Part shown: one piece after another, positions 44,931-57,800 of the stretch
Layout: each line of letters begins with the position of its first letter
Position numbering within the stretch: position 1 is the first letter of the stretch
Assembly: GCF_964355755.1 (NCBI RefSeq)
Contig: NC_092672.1
Coordinates: 9,358,501-9,422,500 of the forward strand
DNA length: 64,000 bases
Origin: Antedon mediterranea
Taxonomy: Eukaryota > Echinodermata > Crinoidea > Comatulida > Antedonidae
Reading direction: 5' to 3'
Notes under the pieces: model-generated
What the model was told of the DNA's origin: nothing
What the model saw: the letters and a program-made list of their open reading frames with translations, nothing else
Databases searched by the model: none
Position numbers and translations under genes: made by a program

Positions 44931-45942
44931 TAAAAAAAAAAAACCAAAAAACAAACTAAGTATACCAAGTAAAAATTAATTAAAAACTAAAGTTATAATG
45001 GGATACACCAATTAAGAATAAGGTGCATTGAATAAACAATATGTTTGACGGACATAATAGACAAATTCCAAATGAAGAGGCACATGAAAAGAAAAAAATA
45101 CGATAATTAATTGCTTTGTTGATGTTTGAATAGAATAAGCAAGATCGCGACCTCTTTAGAAATAGTGTAACTGAAAAAATTACTAATATTAAATCTGAAC
45201 ATTGAATATGATGGAGATTACAACAAAAGACATGCGATCGTTTTAAAAAGTTCAGAGATTGAAATTCCAATAACAAAGTAGTAACTGTCAATGAAATATC
45301 ATTTGAAAAACTCTCATAGCCAGATACTTGCTTTAAGATCTTTGGTAATAAATGTCATTTATTAAAATAGTAATTTTACGACGGGAACTATGGTCTTAAG
45401 TCCATTAAGATAGCGGGATCATAGACTGTCAAATTATATTAATTTTTTTTCTTGGACCATTGATCTTAAGCCATTCAAGGTAAACACGAGAGGTGAAGTC
45501 TTTATAGCTTCAGAAGATGGGTTGCCCAAGGGGAGTTTGTCGTATCATCGATCTGCAAACTTCGTGAGTAATTGTCAAAAATGAGATGCGATTATTTAAG
45601 TTTCCTGTTGAGCAACCAAAAAAATACAAAATCGAATAGAGACACGTGTGATTGACAATCTTGTCACAAAATAAAATCAGCTCCCCTGCTGGTTATTGCG
45701 GGGTTTAGTCAGAGGAATGTTATACAAAGTGCAGTTTGAACATTTCACCTTTTTTGACACATGTAAACTTCTAAACTTTTAGATGGTAACAGGCTTTTTT
45801 CGATATCGAATTCATGTTGTCCGGAGCAATCGGTAGCCAACATATCTCAACACTTGCAAAAATATTTATAGAAATTCAATTTATGATCCTTTAAAAGCTA
45901 TTTTAATCGTAGAAAAAATTGAATTAAGTATTTCAATTTATG

Positions 45943-46168
45943 TTTCAAGATAGCGACGACAGCTATGTTGATAAAGTGATGGTCAGCTACTAATGCAGAA
46001 CTTCAACAGAACATTGATGTGATCACGACTAAACTAAACAATCATGTTCTGGATATCCAGGAATCCAGCGAATGCTCTGACAAAAATCAGTTGCAAGATA
46101 GTCAGAGCGTCTTCATTCTTACTGGCACTGAAAGGTCCGACTACCAGTATGTGATGAAACTAAATTAA
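45943..46168 (+). pseudogene. Coding-like fragment with a frameshift
   Basis: MFQDSDDSYVDKVMVSY then stop (from 45943); one base out of register, ATNAELQQNIDVITTKLN and ECSDKNQLQDSQSVFILTG run to TAA at 46166-46168. The two frames abut, as in a gene fragment with one frameshift. Composition is protein-like (hydrophilic, helical) but I do not recognise it. It could be a retroelement or gene relic. Confidence 0.3.
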
Positions 46169-46699
46169 GACTAACCTCTACCGATTTAATACAATTCATC
46201 ATCTACTCTTGTTGCACTTCGAGCCTTGAGTGGCCTATGCTCAATCTAGTATCAATTTAAAATATAATTTTAAGAGATTAACATCACACTACTATCTGTT
46301 TTGTTCTCTAAAAGGGGGTTTCATTATTTCATATATTATTTGAAAATGATTGAAGTCTTGGGATACATATCTTTATTATAATTTGATGCAAAAAACCACC
46401 AAAATGTATAACAAGGATAACTAGTGTACAATATACAAGTGACTATTGACGCATAATTTATAAAACTTTCTGTTCTACTTTTCTTCTATACTAGATTGAC
46501 TACTTACTATAAATGTTGAAATAAATTCATCTATATAAAACTTTTAAGAAAATATACATAACGACTGAAAAAAATGGTGAGGCGAATCCACAAAGACACA
46601 TTAACAGTAGCAAAATAAGGGAAAATTATGAAAAAAGATGGATAATGCGAGAAATATAAAAGTATGGAATGTTTACGAACATATATATGGCAAGCCTCA

Positions 46700-47040
46700 G
46701 CTGTCTGAAGTATTCAAAATATTATATTATTATATCATTTTTTTATTATATTATATATTGTATTGTAATGAATTATACGTTTTGCATTATATTACTTGGT
46801 TTTAGCATTATATTATATCTATTTCTAATATATTATGTGAAAAATGTAACAAATTATTGACTTTTTGTATTATATTATTTGGTTTTAGCATTATATTATG
46901 AACATTTAATATTATATTATTAATAAAATACATTATATTATAATATAATTGTATTATATTAAACGCATTTACTTTACTTTATAACATACAACATTATTAT
47001 ATTATACGGATTCGTTAGTTATATTATTATTTTGTATGAT
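46700..47040. repeat. AT-rich subterminal repeats of palindrome arm
   Basis: TTATATTA-type units and two direct copies of TTTGGTTTTAGCATTATATT. Mirrored at the outer ends of all four arms (about 54.0-54.33, 54.83-55.17 and 61.69-62.03 kb). Confidence 0.85.
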
Positions 47041-47149
47041 GTTTATTATACGTCACGGCTTATTTCAGTTCTTCTAACTCTTTCTCTCCCTCCCCCTGTT
47101 CACTAGCAATCAGCGGCCGGCAGAATCTGAATTGTGACTGTTGAAGAAT

Positions 47150-47470
47150 AACTACGTACTAGGCCTAGCCTAGGCCTACTAGGGGATCTAGACAAGTGAC
47201 CAAGGATCACCGGACAGCTACAACTAATACTACAATACAATAATACTACTACAATAACTACTACTGCTACTACCTAGGCTTAGCTAGTGAGTAGTAGGTA
47301 GCTACTACTAGGCTCTAGGGCGTATGTATGATGTTAACTACTAGGGCCTAGGCCTAGGCTAGACCTAGAGGCCTACTAGTACTAGGCTAGGCCTAGACTT
47401 AAGTTGTAGTAGGCTAGGGCCGGGCCTGCTGCCTTAGGCTAGGCTACTACTACTACTACTACTAGGCAGC
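47150..47470. repeat. CTAGGCCTAG / CTACTA-rich zone of palindrome arm
   Basis: Dense overlapping TAGGCCTA palindromes and (CTA)n, repeated inverted at about 53.57-53.88 kb, direct at 55.29-55.57 kb and inverted at 61.24-61.57 kb. The copies differ mainly in the number of short units. Confidence 0.9.
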
Positions 47471-47664
47471 CCATGATGGGTACGAGTAAGCCAAAATTTT
47501 GGATATATGTAAACCAAAATTTGGGTACGAGCGTGTTGGCATGGCATGGGTACGGGTTGAACTGTATTCTTCTAGCTAATCGTACTATGCCTAGGCCTCA
47601 AGTAAGTCTACGCTACCCAGTCCGGCTACAATATGGTCTATTTTGTTTTATAGCTTTATTGATA

Positions 47665-47725
47665 GCTGGGTTCAAATCTGGGTTGGGACGGCTTTTTCTC
47701 ATTCTAAAACAGATTTCCTTATCAT
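47665..47725 (+). repeat. tRNA 3'-end-like module in palindrome arm
   Basis: GGGTTCAAATCTGGGTTGGG (B-box-like T arm and acceptor strand) followed by GGCTTTTTCTCATTCTAAAA and CAGATTTCCTTATCA. Nearly the same tail follows the tRNA-like sequences at 11 kb. Copies in the other arms lie at about 53310-53365 (-), 55770-55825 (+) and 60992-61045 (-). Confidence 0.7.
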
Positions 47726-50700
47726 AATAAAATAATATATGAATTTATTTGTAATATTATTGTAATGTATACATAATATAAGTAATTGCCATTGCCTTTA
47801 TTACTATTAATTATGTATTATACGGTTACCCCTTAATTATACTATAGTATAATTTCCTTGTTATATTTTACAATATTTTCTTCCTAATTCTACAATTTTG
47901 TCTTTCACAGCACAAATTTATCATACTGAATCATCACACACCAAGTCTCATAAATCTCTACTGTATTTGTCCAAGCTACTCCAGCTACATGGTATTGCCT
48001 TGAGGCTAAACTACACGGTATACTGGCACTACCATCATTCCTGGCTCGTCAACCTGTACCACATAAGCACAGTTTCAGTTTATTTACCATTTCAATTTCT
48101 GAACATAAGAGATGAACAACTTATATGGATGGATAACGGTAAGAGCGAAGCTCGTTTACCGGTCACCCGTTAGTGCAGTGACATTACAGAAAACATAAAG
48201 ACTGGACAAAGGTGCAATACTTAACAAGACATGTGAACACTTGTGTGTGCAACCCCTTGGATAAAATAATATATTTATATAAAGGAGAAAGTTAGATATT
48301 ATAATATTTCTTTTTGATCATACAATGATAATTTTTAAATTACTTCTTAAGAAGTCATACTACTGATTCAAAATAGTGACTTACACCCTGTGGTCAAGGC
48401 TTTATTTGCTCTTATGCGTATTTCCTCCAACATACAGAGTACATAGGACTTTTTTTATTCATAACTGTTGAATTGTTTCCCAATACATAGTACCTATTGG
48501 TATTATATCTAAAAATACAAAGGCGGCTAACACAGATAGTTCCATATATACAGTACTCTTTTATAGATAGATGTATCTCACCAAACTACTCCCAACTACC
48601 TAATCTAATAATAGTACTATTAGCATACTACTATACACTTTGTAGACAAGAAATAAGTTGTATACACCTACAGGACTTATGGTAGTACAGTCGAACGCCC
48701 TCTCACTGGCCCGGTAAACATAATCTATACCTAGATTATTACAGTAATTAAAGTACATTATTACAGAGTTTTTTTTTTTTGTTGCAGAAATCAAAGTTAT
48801 GTGTATAGAAAGCAGTACTCGTATTAAAAACTAAGCAGGTTGCAGGTCTTGAATGCAAACTGGCAGGATATTTTGAATATTTTTTGTTGTTGAAATGAGG
48901 GAATCCTAACTTCAATTTCCACGAACTGGAGACGAAGACATATTATGACCCTTTTATTTAAATTTATTTGAATAGACGTCCATGTAAAGTCATTAAAGGC
49001 TACATGATTGTTTTATATTTTAATATGTGATAGTAGGAAATCATTGTGTATAATGAGGACTATGAATCTGATATTTACTTGCATTCTTATCTTTTTAAAA
49101 TATTATTTATAATGCCGGTAATGAGTTTAAAATTTAATTATATTGACTATTTTTGATAATCATCATGTCCTTATAAATTCATTTATACTTTTTTTGTGTA
49201 ATATAGTTCATATATTATGTATTAAATAAATTGGTAAGGCCCTATACTGTTATTATTTAAGGAAAGTTTATATACACTATTATTTTATGCCTACCAATAT
49301 TAGTATTAATTGTTTATGTAAATATTTTTTCTAATTGCCTTGATTTTTGTATAGGCCAATGGCATCAATGTTTTTCTCAAAGCGAATTAGCCTAATAATG
49401 CCACATTTAGACACATGATTCATTGATTTCTGATATTCTGTACTTGTGTATGCATTACTAAAATAGTAGTTAATATATTTCATTTATAATGTATGTATAA
49501 ACATATATTCATATTTTTTTTAACATTTTTAAATTTAAAAATTATTACAATACCTATCTACCTTTCATATATTGTTACTATTATATAATATTTTTTGAGG
49601 CAGCAATAAAAAAAAAATTAAAAAATTTATTTGACTTATACTGTACTATGTTAGTTCAGGAGATGAAGTGTGTGTGGGCAGAAACTAGTGTGTTGGAGGT
49701 TGTTGGTGTGAGGTGTATAGTTGTCACTTTAAGACCTAAATTAGATGTTTTCTGAAGAAAAGAAGTAAGCGGATACGCTTTCAAACAACTCCAAGAAGAT
49801 TCACACAAAAATAATTACTTTCCAATAAAATAGTATATGTTTTTAAGCAAAATTCTATCCAAAACCCGAATTTTTATGTTAAATGTGATATTTAATATTG
49901 AAGTGCTTTGAATACGTTGATGAAATTTGGAGATATGAAACTTTGTTAGGAGTAGAACCAGCTTCCAGCATTGAATGTTAAAAATATGTTCATATTACTC
50001 ATTAATTAATAATAATTATTAATAAATTAATAGAAAACTAGAGAGGGCACTTTTCGAAAAGAAAATGAATGTTTTTTTATGTGCGTTATTATTCCGCTCG
50101 AGTTTATTCAATGTACTGTAATATACACTGTTATACTACTTTATTGGAAAGTAATTATTTTTGTGTGAATCTTCTTGGAGTTGTTTGAAAGCGTATGCGC
50201 TTACTTCTTTTCTTCAGAAAACATCTAATTTAGGTCTTAAAGTGACAACTATACACCTCACACCACCAACCTCCAACACACTAGTTTCTGCCCACACACA
50301 CTTCATCTCCTGAACTAACATAGTACAGTATAAGTCAAATTAATTGTTCTAATTTTTTTTTTATTGCTGCCTCAAAGAATATTATATAATAGTAACAATA
50401 TCAGAAAGGTAGATAGGTATTGTAATAATTTTTAAATTTAAAAATGTTAAAAAAAATATGAATATATGTTTATACATACATTATAAATGAAATATATTAA
50501 CTACTATTTTAGTAATGCATACACAAGTACAGAATATCAGAAATCAATGAATCATGTGTCTAAATGTGGCATTATTAGGCTAATTTGCTTTGAGAAAAAC
50601 ATTGATGCCATTGGCCTATACAAAAAATCAAGACAATTAGACAAAATATTTACATAAACAATTAATACTAATATTGGTAGGCATAAAATAATAGTGTATA

Positions 50701-51947
50701 TAAACTTTCCTTAAATAGTAACAGTATAGGGCCTTACCAATTTACTTAATACATAATATATGAACTATATTACACAAAAGAAATATAAATGAATTTATAA
50801 GGACATGATGATTATCAAAAATAGTCAATATAATTAAATTTTAAACTCATTACCGGCATTATAAATAATAATTTAAAAAGATGAGAATGCAAGTAAATAT
50901 CAGATTCATAGTCCTCATTATACACAATGATTTTCTACTATCACATATTAAAATATAAAACAATCATGTAGCCTTTAATGAGTTTACATGGAGGTCTATT
51001 TAAATAAAAGGGTTCGTGGAAATTGAAGTTAGGATTCCATCATTTCAACAACAAAAAATATTCAAAATATCCTGCCAGTTTGCGTTCAAAAACCTGCTTA
51101 GTTTTTAATACGAGTACTGCTTTCTATACACATAACTTTGATTTCTGCACAAAAAAAAAAAACTCTGTAATAATGTACTTTAATTACTGTAATAATCTAG
51201 GTATAGATTATGTTTACCGGGCCAGTGAGAGGGCGTTCGACTGTACTACCATAAGTCCTGTAGGTGTATACAACTTATTTCTTGTCTACAAAGTGTATAG
51301 TAGTATGCTAATAGTACTATTATTAGATTAGGTAGTTGGGAGTAGTTTGGTGAGATACATCTATCTATAAAAGAGTACTGTATATATGGAACTATCTGTG
51401 TTAGCCGCCTTTGTATTTTTAGATATAATACCAATAGGTACTATGTATTGGGAAACAATTCAACAGTTATGAATAAAAAAAGTCCTATGTACTCTGTATG
51501 TTGGAGGAAATACGCATAAGAGCAAATAAAGCCTTGACCACAGGGTGTAAGTCACTATTTTGAAACAGTAGTATGACTTCTTAAGAAGTAATTTAAAAAT
51601 TATCATTGTATGATCAAAAAGAAATATTATAATATCTAACTTTCTCCTTTATATAAATATATTATTTTATCCAAGGGGTTGCACACACAAGTGTTCACAT
51701 GTCTTGTTAAGTATTGCACCTTTGTCCTGTCTTTATGTTTTCTGTAATGTCACTGCACTAACGGGTGACCGGTAAACGAGCTTCGCTCTTACGGTTATCC
51801 ATCCATATAAGTTGTTCATCTCTTATGTTCAGAAATTGAAATGGTAAATAAACTGAAACTGTGCTTATGTGGTACAGGTTGACGAGCCAGGAATGATGGT
51901 AGTGCCAGTATACTATGGAACGCCTCCTCTGCCTTCAGTTCACAATG

Positions 51948-52244
51948 GTCATGCAGTACACACCAATCGTCATGCAGTACACACCAATGGTCATGCAGTA
52001 CACACCAATGGTCATGCAGTACACACCAATCGTCGTTCACATTTATCATGCAGTACACACCAATGGTCATGCAGTACACACCAATCGTCATGCAGTACAC
52101 ACCAAACATCATGCAGTACACACCAATCGTCATGCAGTACACACCAAACATCATGCAGTACACACCAATGGTCATGCAGTACACACCAATTGTCATGCAG
52201 TACACACTAATCGTCATGCAGTACACACCAATCGTCATGCAGTA
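51948..52244. repeat. 21-bp minisatellite, left arm of nested foldback
   Basis: About 14 units with variants (CAATGG, CAAACATCA, CAATTG for CAATCG). A boundary-like GTTCACATTTAT interrupts it near 52035. The period is seven codons, so all frames stay open and yield heptapeptide repeats (MQYTPIV in one frame) that need not be proteins. Confidence 0.93.
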
Positions 52245-52575
52245 AAATATTGCATAATTTATACCGCCACCTATCGACAAAATCGAATATCACGTGACGT
52301 TTATTAGACGGCTGTAAAACTAGGCCATCGACTCTAAGATTTCTTTTATGTTTGACATACTGTACTTATTTTAACCGCTACACATCTCTGTGAATGCTCT
52401 GTTTTTTATATATACAATAATTTATTATGCGAGACACAGGCGCGGCTAGGAGGCCATTGCAATTATTGAATTCCATAAAAGAAGTTTAAATAGTCTTAGT
52501 TTTACAGCCGTCTAATAAAACTCACGTGATATTCGATTTTGTCGATAGGTGGCGGTATAAATTACGCAATATTTG

Positions 52576-52982
52576 ACTGCATGACGATTGGTGTGTACTG
52601 CATGACGATTGGTGTGTACTGCATGACAATTGGTGTGTACTGCATGATGTTTGGTGTGTACTGCATGACGATTGGTGTGTACTGCATGACGATTGGTGTG
52701 TACTGCATGACGATTGGTGTGTACTGCATGATAAATGTGAACGACGATTGGTGTGTACTGCATGACAATTGGTGTGTACTGCATGACCATTGGTGTGTAC
52801 TGCATGACGATTGGTGTGTACTGCATGACGATTGGTGTGTACTGCATGACGATTGGTGTGTACTGCATGATGTTTGGTGTGTACTGCATGACGATTGGTG
52901 TGTACTGCATGACGATTGGTGTGTACTGCATGACGATTGGTGTGTACTGCATTACGATTGGTGTGTACTGCATGATAAATGT
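52576..52982. repeat. 21-bp minisatellite, right arm of nested foldback
   Basis: Inverted counterpart of the left array, about 105 bp (five units) longer, with ATAAATGTGAAC interruptions near 52730 and at the outer edge. Confidence 0.93.
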
Positions 52983-54347
52983 GAACTTAAGGCAGAGGAG
53001 GCGTTCCATAGTATACCGTGTAGTTTAGCCTCAAGGCAATACCATGTAGCTGGAGTAGCTTGGACAAATACAGTAGAGATTTATGAGACTTGGTGTGTGA
53101 TGATTCAGTATGATAAATTTGTGCTGTGAAAGACAAAATTGTAGAATTAGGAAGAAAATATTTTAAAATATAACAAGGAAATTATACTATAGTATAATTA
53201 AGGGGTAACCGTATAATACATAATTAATAGTAATAAAGGCAATGGCAATTACTTATATTATGTATACATTACAATAATATTACAAATAAATTCATATATT
53301 ATTTTATTATGATAAGGAAATCTGTTTTAGAATGAGAAAAAGCCGTCCCAACCCAGATTTGAACCCAGCTATCAATAAAGCTATAAAACAAAATAGACCA
53401 TATTGTAGCCGGACTGGGTAGCGTAGACTTACTTGAGGCCTAGGCATAGTACGATTAGCTAGAAGAATACAGTTCAACCCGTACCCATGCCATGCCAACA
53501 CGCTCGTACCCAAATTTTGGTTTACATATATCCAAAATGTTGGCTTACTCGTACCCATCATGGGCTGCCTAGTAGTAGTAGTAGTAGTAGTAGTAGCCTA
53601 GCCTAAGGCAGCAGGCCCGGCCCTAGCCTACTACAACTTAAGTCTAGGCCTAGCCTAGTACTAGTAGGCCTCTAGGCCTAGCCTAGGCCCTAGTAGTTAA
53701 CATCATACATACGCCCTAGAGCCTAGTAGTAGCTACCTACTACTCACTAGCTAAGCCTAGGTAGTAGCAGTAGTAGTTATTGTAGTAGTATTATTGTATT
53801 GTAGTATTAGTTGTAGCTGTCCGGTGATCCTTGGTCACTTGTCTAGATCCCCTAGTAGGTCTAGGCTAGGCCTAGTACGTAGTTATTCTTCAACAGTCAC
53901 AATTCAGATTCTGCCGGCCGCTGATTGCTAGTGAACAGGGGGAGGGAGAGAAAGAGTTAGAAGAACTGAAATAAGCCGTGACGTATAATAAACATCATAC
54001 AAAATAATAATATAACTAACGAATCCGTATAATATAATAATGTTGTATGTTATAAAGTAAAGTAAATGCGTTTAATATAATACAATTATATTATAATATA
54101 ATGTATTTTACTAATAATATAATATTAAATGTTCATAATATAATGCTAAAACCAAATAATATAATACAAAAAGTCAATAATTTGTTACATTTTTCACATA
54201 ATATATTAGAAATAGATATAATATAATGCTAAAACCAAGTAATATAATGCAAAACGTATAATTCATTACAATACAATATATAATATAATAAAAAAATGAT
54301 ATAATAATATAATATTTTGAATACTTCAGACAGCTGAGGCTTGCCAT

Positions 54348-54816
54348 AAACATACTATTGATCGCATTATTTTTATTAAATCGTATAAAGGATAGGAGAA
54401 ACTATAAGAAAATAATTTGTGGAAAAATCAGAATAACATTGGATTAATGTATAAAATCATTGTATTGATCAGTTGAAAATGAAATGAATAAAAGTAATGG
54501 TTGTTAGAAGAAGAAAAAGAGAAACAAAACACTCAATAAACAAAATTGGTTAAGGAGAATCTATTGTTTTTAAACCACCATGGAACAGGATTAACAATAT
54601 CACAGAAGCCATGCAAGGAATAACACTTTTGCATTACACACACTAAATTCCAAAGATTCCAAAGCTACAACACAGTAAGTAGAATGAGTAATACTTACTT
54701 ATTGTATGAAATAATATCGAATTAAAAAAGTATTTGGTTGAGTCAGCTCTATAAACTTTGAGAATGAATATTGTGGTCAGTGCACTACATGTCAAACTTG
54801 TATTTTGCAATATCAT
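54348..54816. other. 469-bp spacer between the two palindromes
   Basis: Ordinary AT-rich sequence, not part of either palindrome as far as I can see. Apart from the duplicated target site it holds nothing recognised. Confidence 0.6.
54809..54816. repeat. Target-site duplication AATATCAT, left
   Basis: Immediately before the ATGGCAAG terminus of element 2; identical to 62042-62049. Confidence 0.85.
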
Positions 54817-57800
54817 ATGGCAAGCCTCAGCTGTCTGAAGTATTCAAAATATTATATTATTATATCATTTTTTTATTATATTATATATTGTATTGTAATG
54901 AATTATACGTTTTGCATTATATTACTTGGTTTTAGCATTATATTATATCTATTTCTAATATATTATGTGAAAAATGTAACAAATTATTGACTTGTTGTAT
55001 TATATTATTTGGTTTTAGCATTATATTATGAACATTTAATATTATATTATTAATAAAATACATTATATTATAATATAATTGTATTATATTAAACGCATTT
55101 ACTTTACTTTATAACATACAACATTATTATATTATACGGATTCGTTAGTTATATTATTATTTTGTATGATGTTTATTATACGTCACGGCTTATTTCAGTT
55201 CTTCTAACTCTTTCTCTCCCTCCCCCTGTTCACTAGCAATCAGCGGCCGGCAGAATCTGAATTGTGTGACTGTTGAAGAATAACTACATACTAGGCCTAG
55301 CCTAGGCCTACTAGGGGATCTAGACAAGTGACCAAGGATCACCGGACAGCTACAACTAATACTACAATACAATAATGCTACTACAATAACTACTACCTAG
55401 GCCTAGCTAGTGAGTAGTAGGTAGCTACTACTAGGCTCTAGGGCGTATGTATGATGTTAACTACTAGGGCCTGAGGCCTACTAGTACTAGGCTAGGCCTA
55501 GACTTAAGTTGTAGTAGGCTAGGGCCGGGCCTGCTGCCTTAGGCTAGGCTACTACTACTACTACTACTAGGCAGCCCATGATGGGTACGAGTAAGCCAAC
55601 ATTTTGGATATATGTAAACCAAAATTTGGGTACGAGCGTGTTGGCATGCCATGGGTACGGGTTGACCTGTATCCTTCTAGCTAATCGTACTATGCCTAGG
55701 CCTCAAGTAAGTCTACGCTACCCAGTCCGGCTACAATATGGTCTATTTTGTTTTATAGCTTTATTGATAGCTGGGTTCAAATCAGTGTTGGGACGGCTTT
55801 TTCTCATTCTAAAACAGATTTCCTTATAATAAAATAATATATGAATTTATTTGTAATATTGTAATGTATACATAATATAAGTAATTGCCATTGCCTTTAT
55901 TACTATTAATTATGTATTATACGGTTACCCCTTAATTATACTATAGTATAATTTCCTTGTTATATTTTACAATATTTTCTTCCTAATTCTACAATTTTGT
56001 CTTTCACAGCACAAATTTATCATACTGAATCATCACACACCAAGTCTCATAAATCTCTACTGTATTTGTCCAAGCTACTCCAGCTACGGTACATGGTATT
56101 GCCTTGAGGCTAAACTACACGGTATACTGGCACTACCATCATTCCTGGCTCGTCAACCTGTACCACATAAGCACAGTTTCAGTTTCAGTTTATTTACCAT
56201 TTCAATTTCTGAACATAAGAGATGAACAACTTGTATGGATGGATAACCGTAAGAGCGAAGCTCGTTTACCGGCCACCCGTTAGTGCAGTGACATTACAGA
56301 CAACATAAAGACAGGACAAAGGTGCAATACTTAACAAGACATGTGAACACTTGTGCTTGCAACCCCTTGGATAAAATAATATATTTATATAATGGAGAAA
56401 GTTAGATATTATAATATTTCTTTTTGATCATACAATGATAAGTTTTAAATTACTTCTTAAGAAGTCATACTACTGATTCAAAATAGTGACTTACACCCTG
56501 TGGTCAAGGCTTTCTTTGCTCTTATGCTTATTTCCTCCAACATACAGAGTACATGGGACTTTTTTTATTCATAACTGTTGAATTGTTTCCCAATACATAG
56601 TACCTATTGGTATTATATCTAAAAATACAAAGGCGGCTAACACAGATAGTTCCATATTATACAGTACTCTTTTATAAATAAATGTATCTCTCCAAACTAC
56701 TCCCAACTACCTAATCTAATAATAGTACTATTAGCATACTACTATACACTTTGTAGACAAGAAATAAGTTGTATACACTAGAGGACTTATGGTAGTAAAG
56801 TCGATCGCCCTCTCACTGGCCCGGTCAACATAATCTATACCTAGATTATTACAGTAATTAAAGTACATTATTACAGAGTTTGTTTTTTTTTTGCAGAAAT
56901 CAAAGTTATGTGTATAGAAAGCAGTACTCGTATTAAAAACTAAGCAGGTTGCAGGTCTTGAACGCAAACTGACAGGATATTTTGAATATTTTTTGTTGTT
57001 GAAATGATGGAATCCTAACTTCAATTTCCACGAACTGGAGACGAAGACATATTATGACCCTTTTATTTAAATTTATTTGAATAGACCTCCATGTAAACTC
57101 ATTAAAGGCTACATGATTGTTTTATATTTTAATATGTGATAGTAGAAAATCATTGTGTATAATGAGGACTATGAATCTGATATTTACTTGCATTCTTATC
57201 TTTTTTAAATATTATTTATAATGCCTGTAATGAGTTTAAAATTTAATTATATTGACTATTTTTGATAATCATCATGTCCTTATAAATTCATTTATACTTT
57301 TTTTGTGTAATATAGTTCATATATTATGTATTAAATAAATTGGTAAGGCCCTATACTGTTATTATTTAAGGAAAGTTTATATACACTATTATTTTATGCC
57401 TACCAATATTAGTATTAATTGTTTATGTAAATATTTTGTCTAATTGCCTTGATTTTTGTATAGGCCAATGGCATCAATGTTTTTCTCAAAGCAAATTAGC
57501 TTAATAATGCCACATTTAGACACATGATTCATTGATTTCTAATATTCTGTACTTGTGTATGCATTACTAAAATAGTAGTTAATATATTTCATTTATAATG
57601 TATGTATAAACATATATTCATATTTTTTTTAACATTTTTAAATTTAAAAATTATTACAATACCTATCTACCTTTCTGATATTGTTACTATTATATAATAT
57701 TCTTTGAGGCAGCAATAAAAAAAATGTAAAAATTTATTTGACTTATACTGTACTATGTTAGTTCAGGAGATGAAGTGTGTGTGGGCAGAAACTAGTGTGT

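Larger units (their letters stand above)
41881..46686. other. Intergenic stretch with repeats
   Basis: Contains copy 3 of the CGCGACT repeat, two retroelement 3' ends with TTA tails, a 262-bp tandem duplication and a coding-like fragment near 46.0 kb, all listed separately. No intact gene was found. Confidence 0.55.
51914..53010. mobile_element. Nested foldback element with minisatellite arms (1,097 bp)
   Basis: Begins TATGGAACGCCTCCTCTGCC and ends with its inverse, flanked on both sides by GTATAC (51908-51913 and 53011-53016). The arms consist of 21-bp units (CATGCAGTACACACCAATCG plus T), about 14 in the left and about 19-20 in the right arm. Inside these lies an inverted non-repetitive part (GTTTATTAGACGGCTGTAAA and inverse) and a 174-bp unique centre (about 52323-52496). 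The three other palindrome arms show the uninterrupted site CCAGTATACCGTGTAG. The structure resembles sea-urchin TU and Drosophila FB elements; no protein is encoded. Confidence 0.92.
46687..54347. mobile_element. Giant palindromic (foldback) element 1
   Basis: 7,661 bp bounded by ATGGCAAGCCTCAGCTGTCT and its inverse. Left arm about 46687-49831, right arm about 50143-54347, and a 311-bp unpaired centre. Without the nested 1.1-kb insertion in the right arm, the arms match almost base for base. From the tip inward each arm has an AT-rich zone of TATTATATTA repeats, a C+G-rich zone full of CTAGGCCTAG and CTACTA, a tRNA 3'-end-like module, and about 2 kb of unique AT-rich DNA. No transposase or other long protein frame is present, so it is non-autonomous. 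The flanking bases do not form a perfect duplication (GAACATAT-like at the left, AAACATAC at the right). Confidence 0.88.

Noticed and set aside
44980-45291. 103-codon minus-strand frame near a retroelement tail
   Set aside because: Cysteine/phenylalanine-rich, no reverse transcriptase or other motif; probably untranslated retroelement or chance.
47473-47727. 84-codon open frame present in all four palindrome arms (also about 53307-53561, 55578-55829, 60989-61240)
   Set aside because: It runs through the CTAGGCCTAG zone and the tRNA-like module; its conservation follows from the high identity of the arms, and the product has no recognisable domain.
47898-48173. 91-codon open frame in the arms (also 60536-60817)
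   Set aside because: Preserved only because the arms are nearly identical; disrupted in the arm with the nested element, no domain or splice context.
51948-52982. CRISPR-like array
   Set aside because: Units are contiguous without spacers, in a eukaryotic foldback element.
51816-53129. Several long open frames (up to 196 codons) over the minisatellite
   Set aside because: A 21-bp unit without stops keeps all frames open; translations are heptapeptide repeats on both strands.
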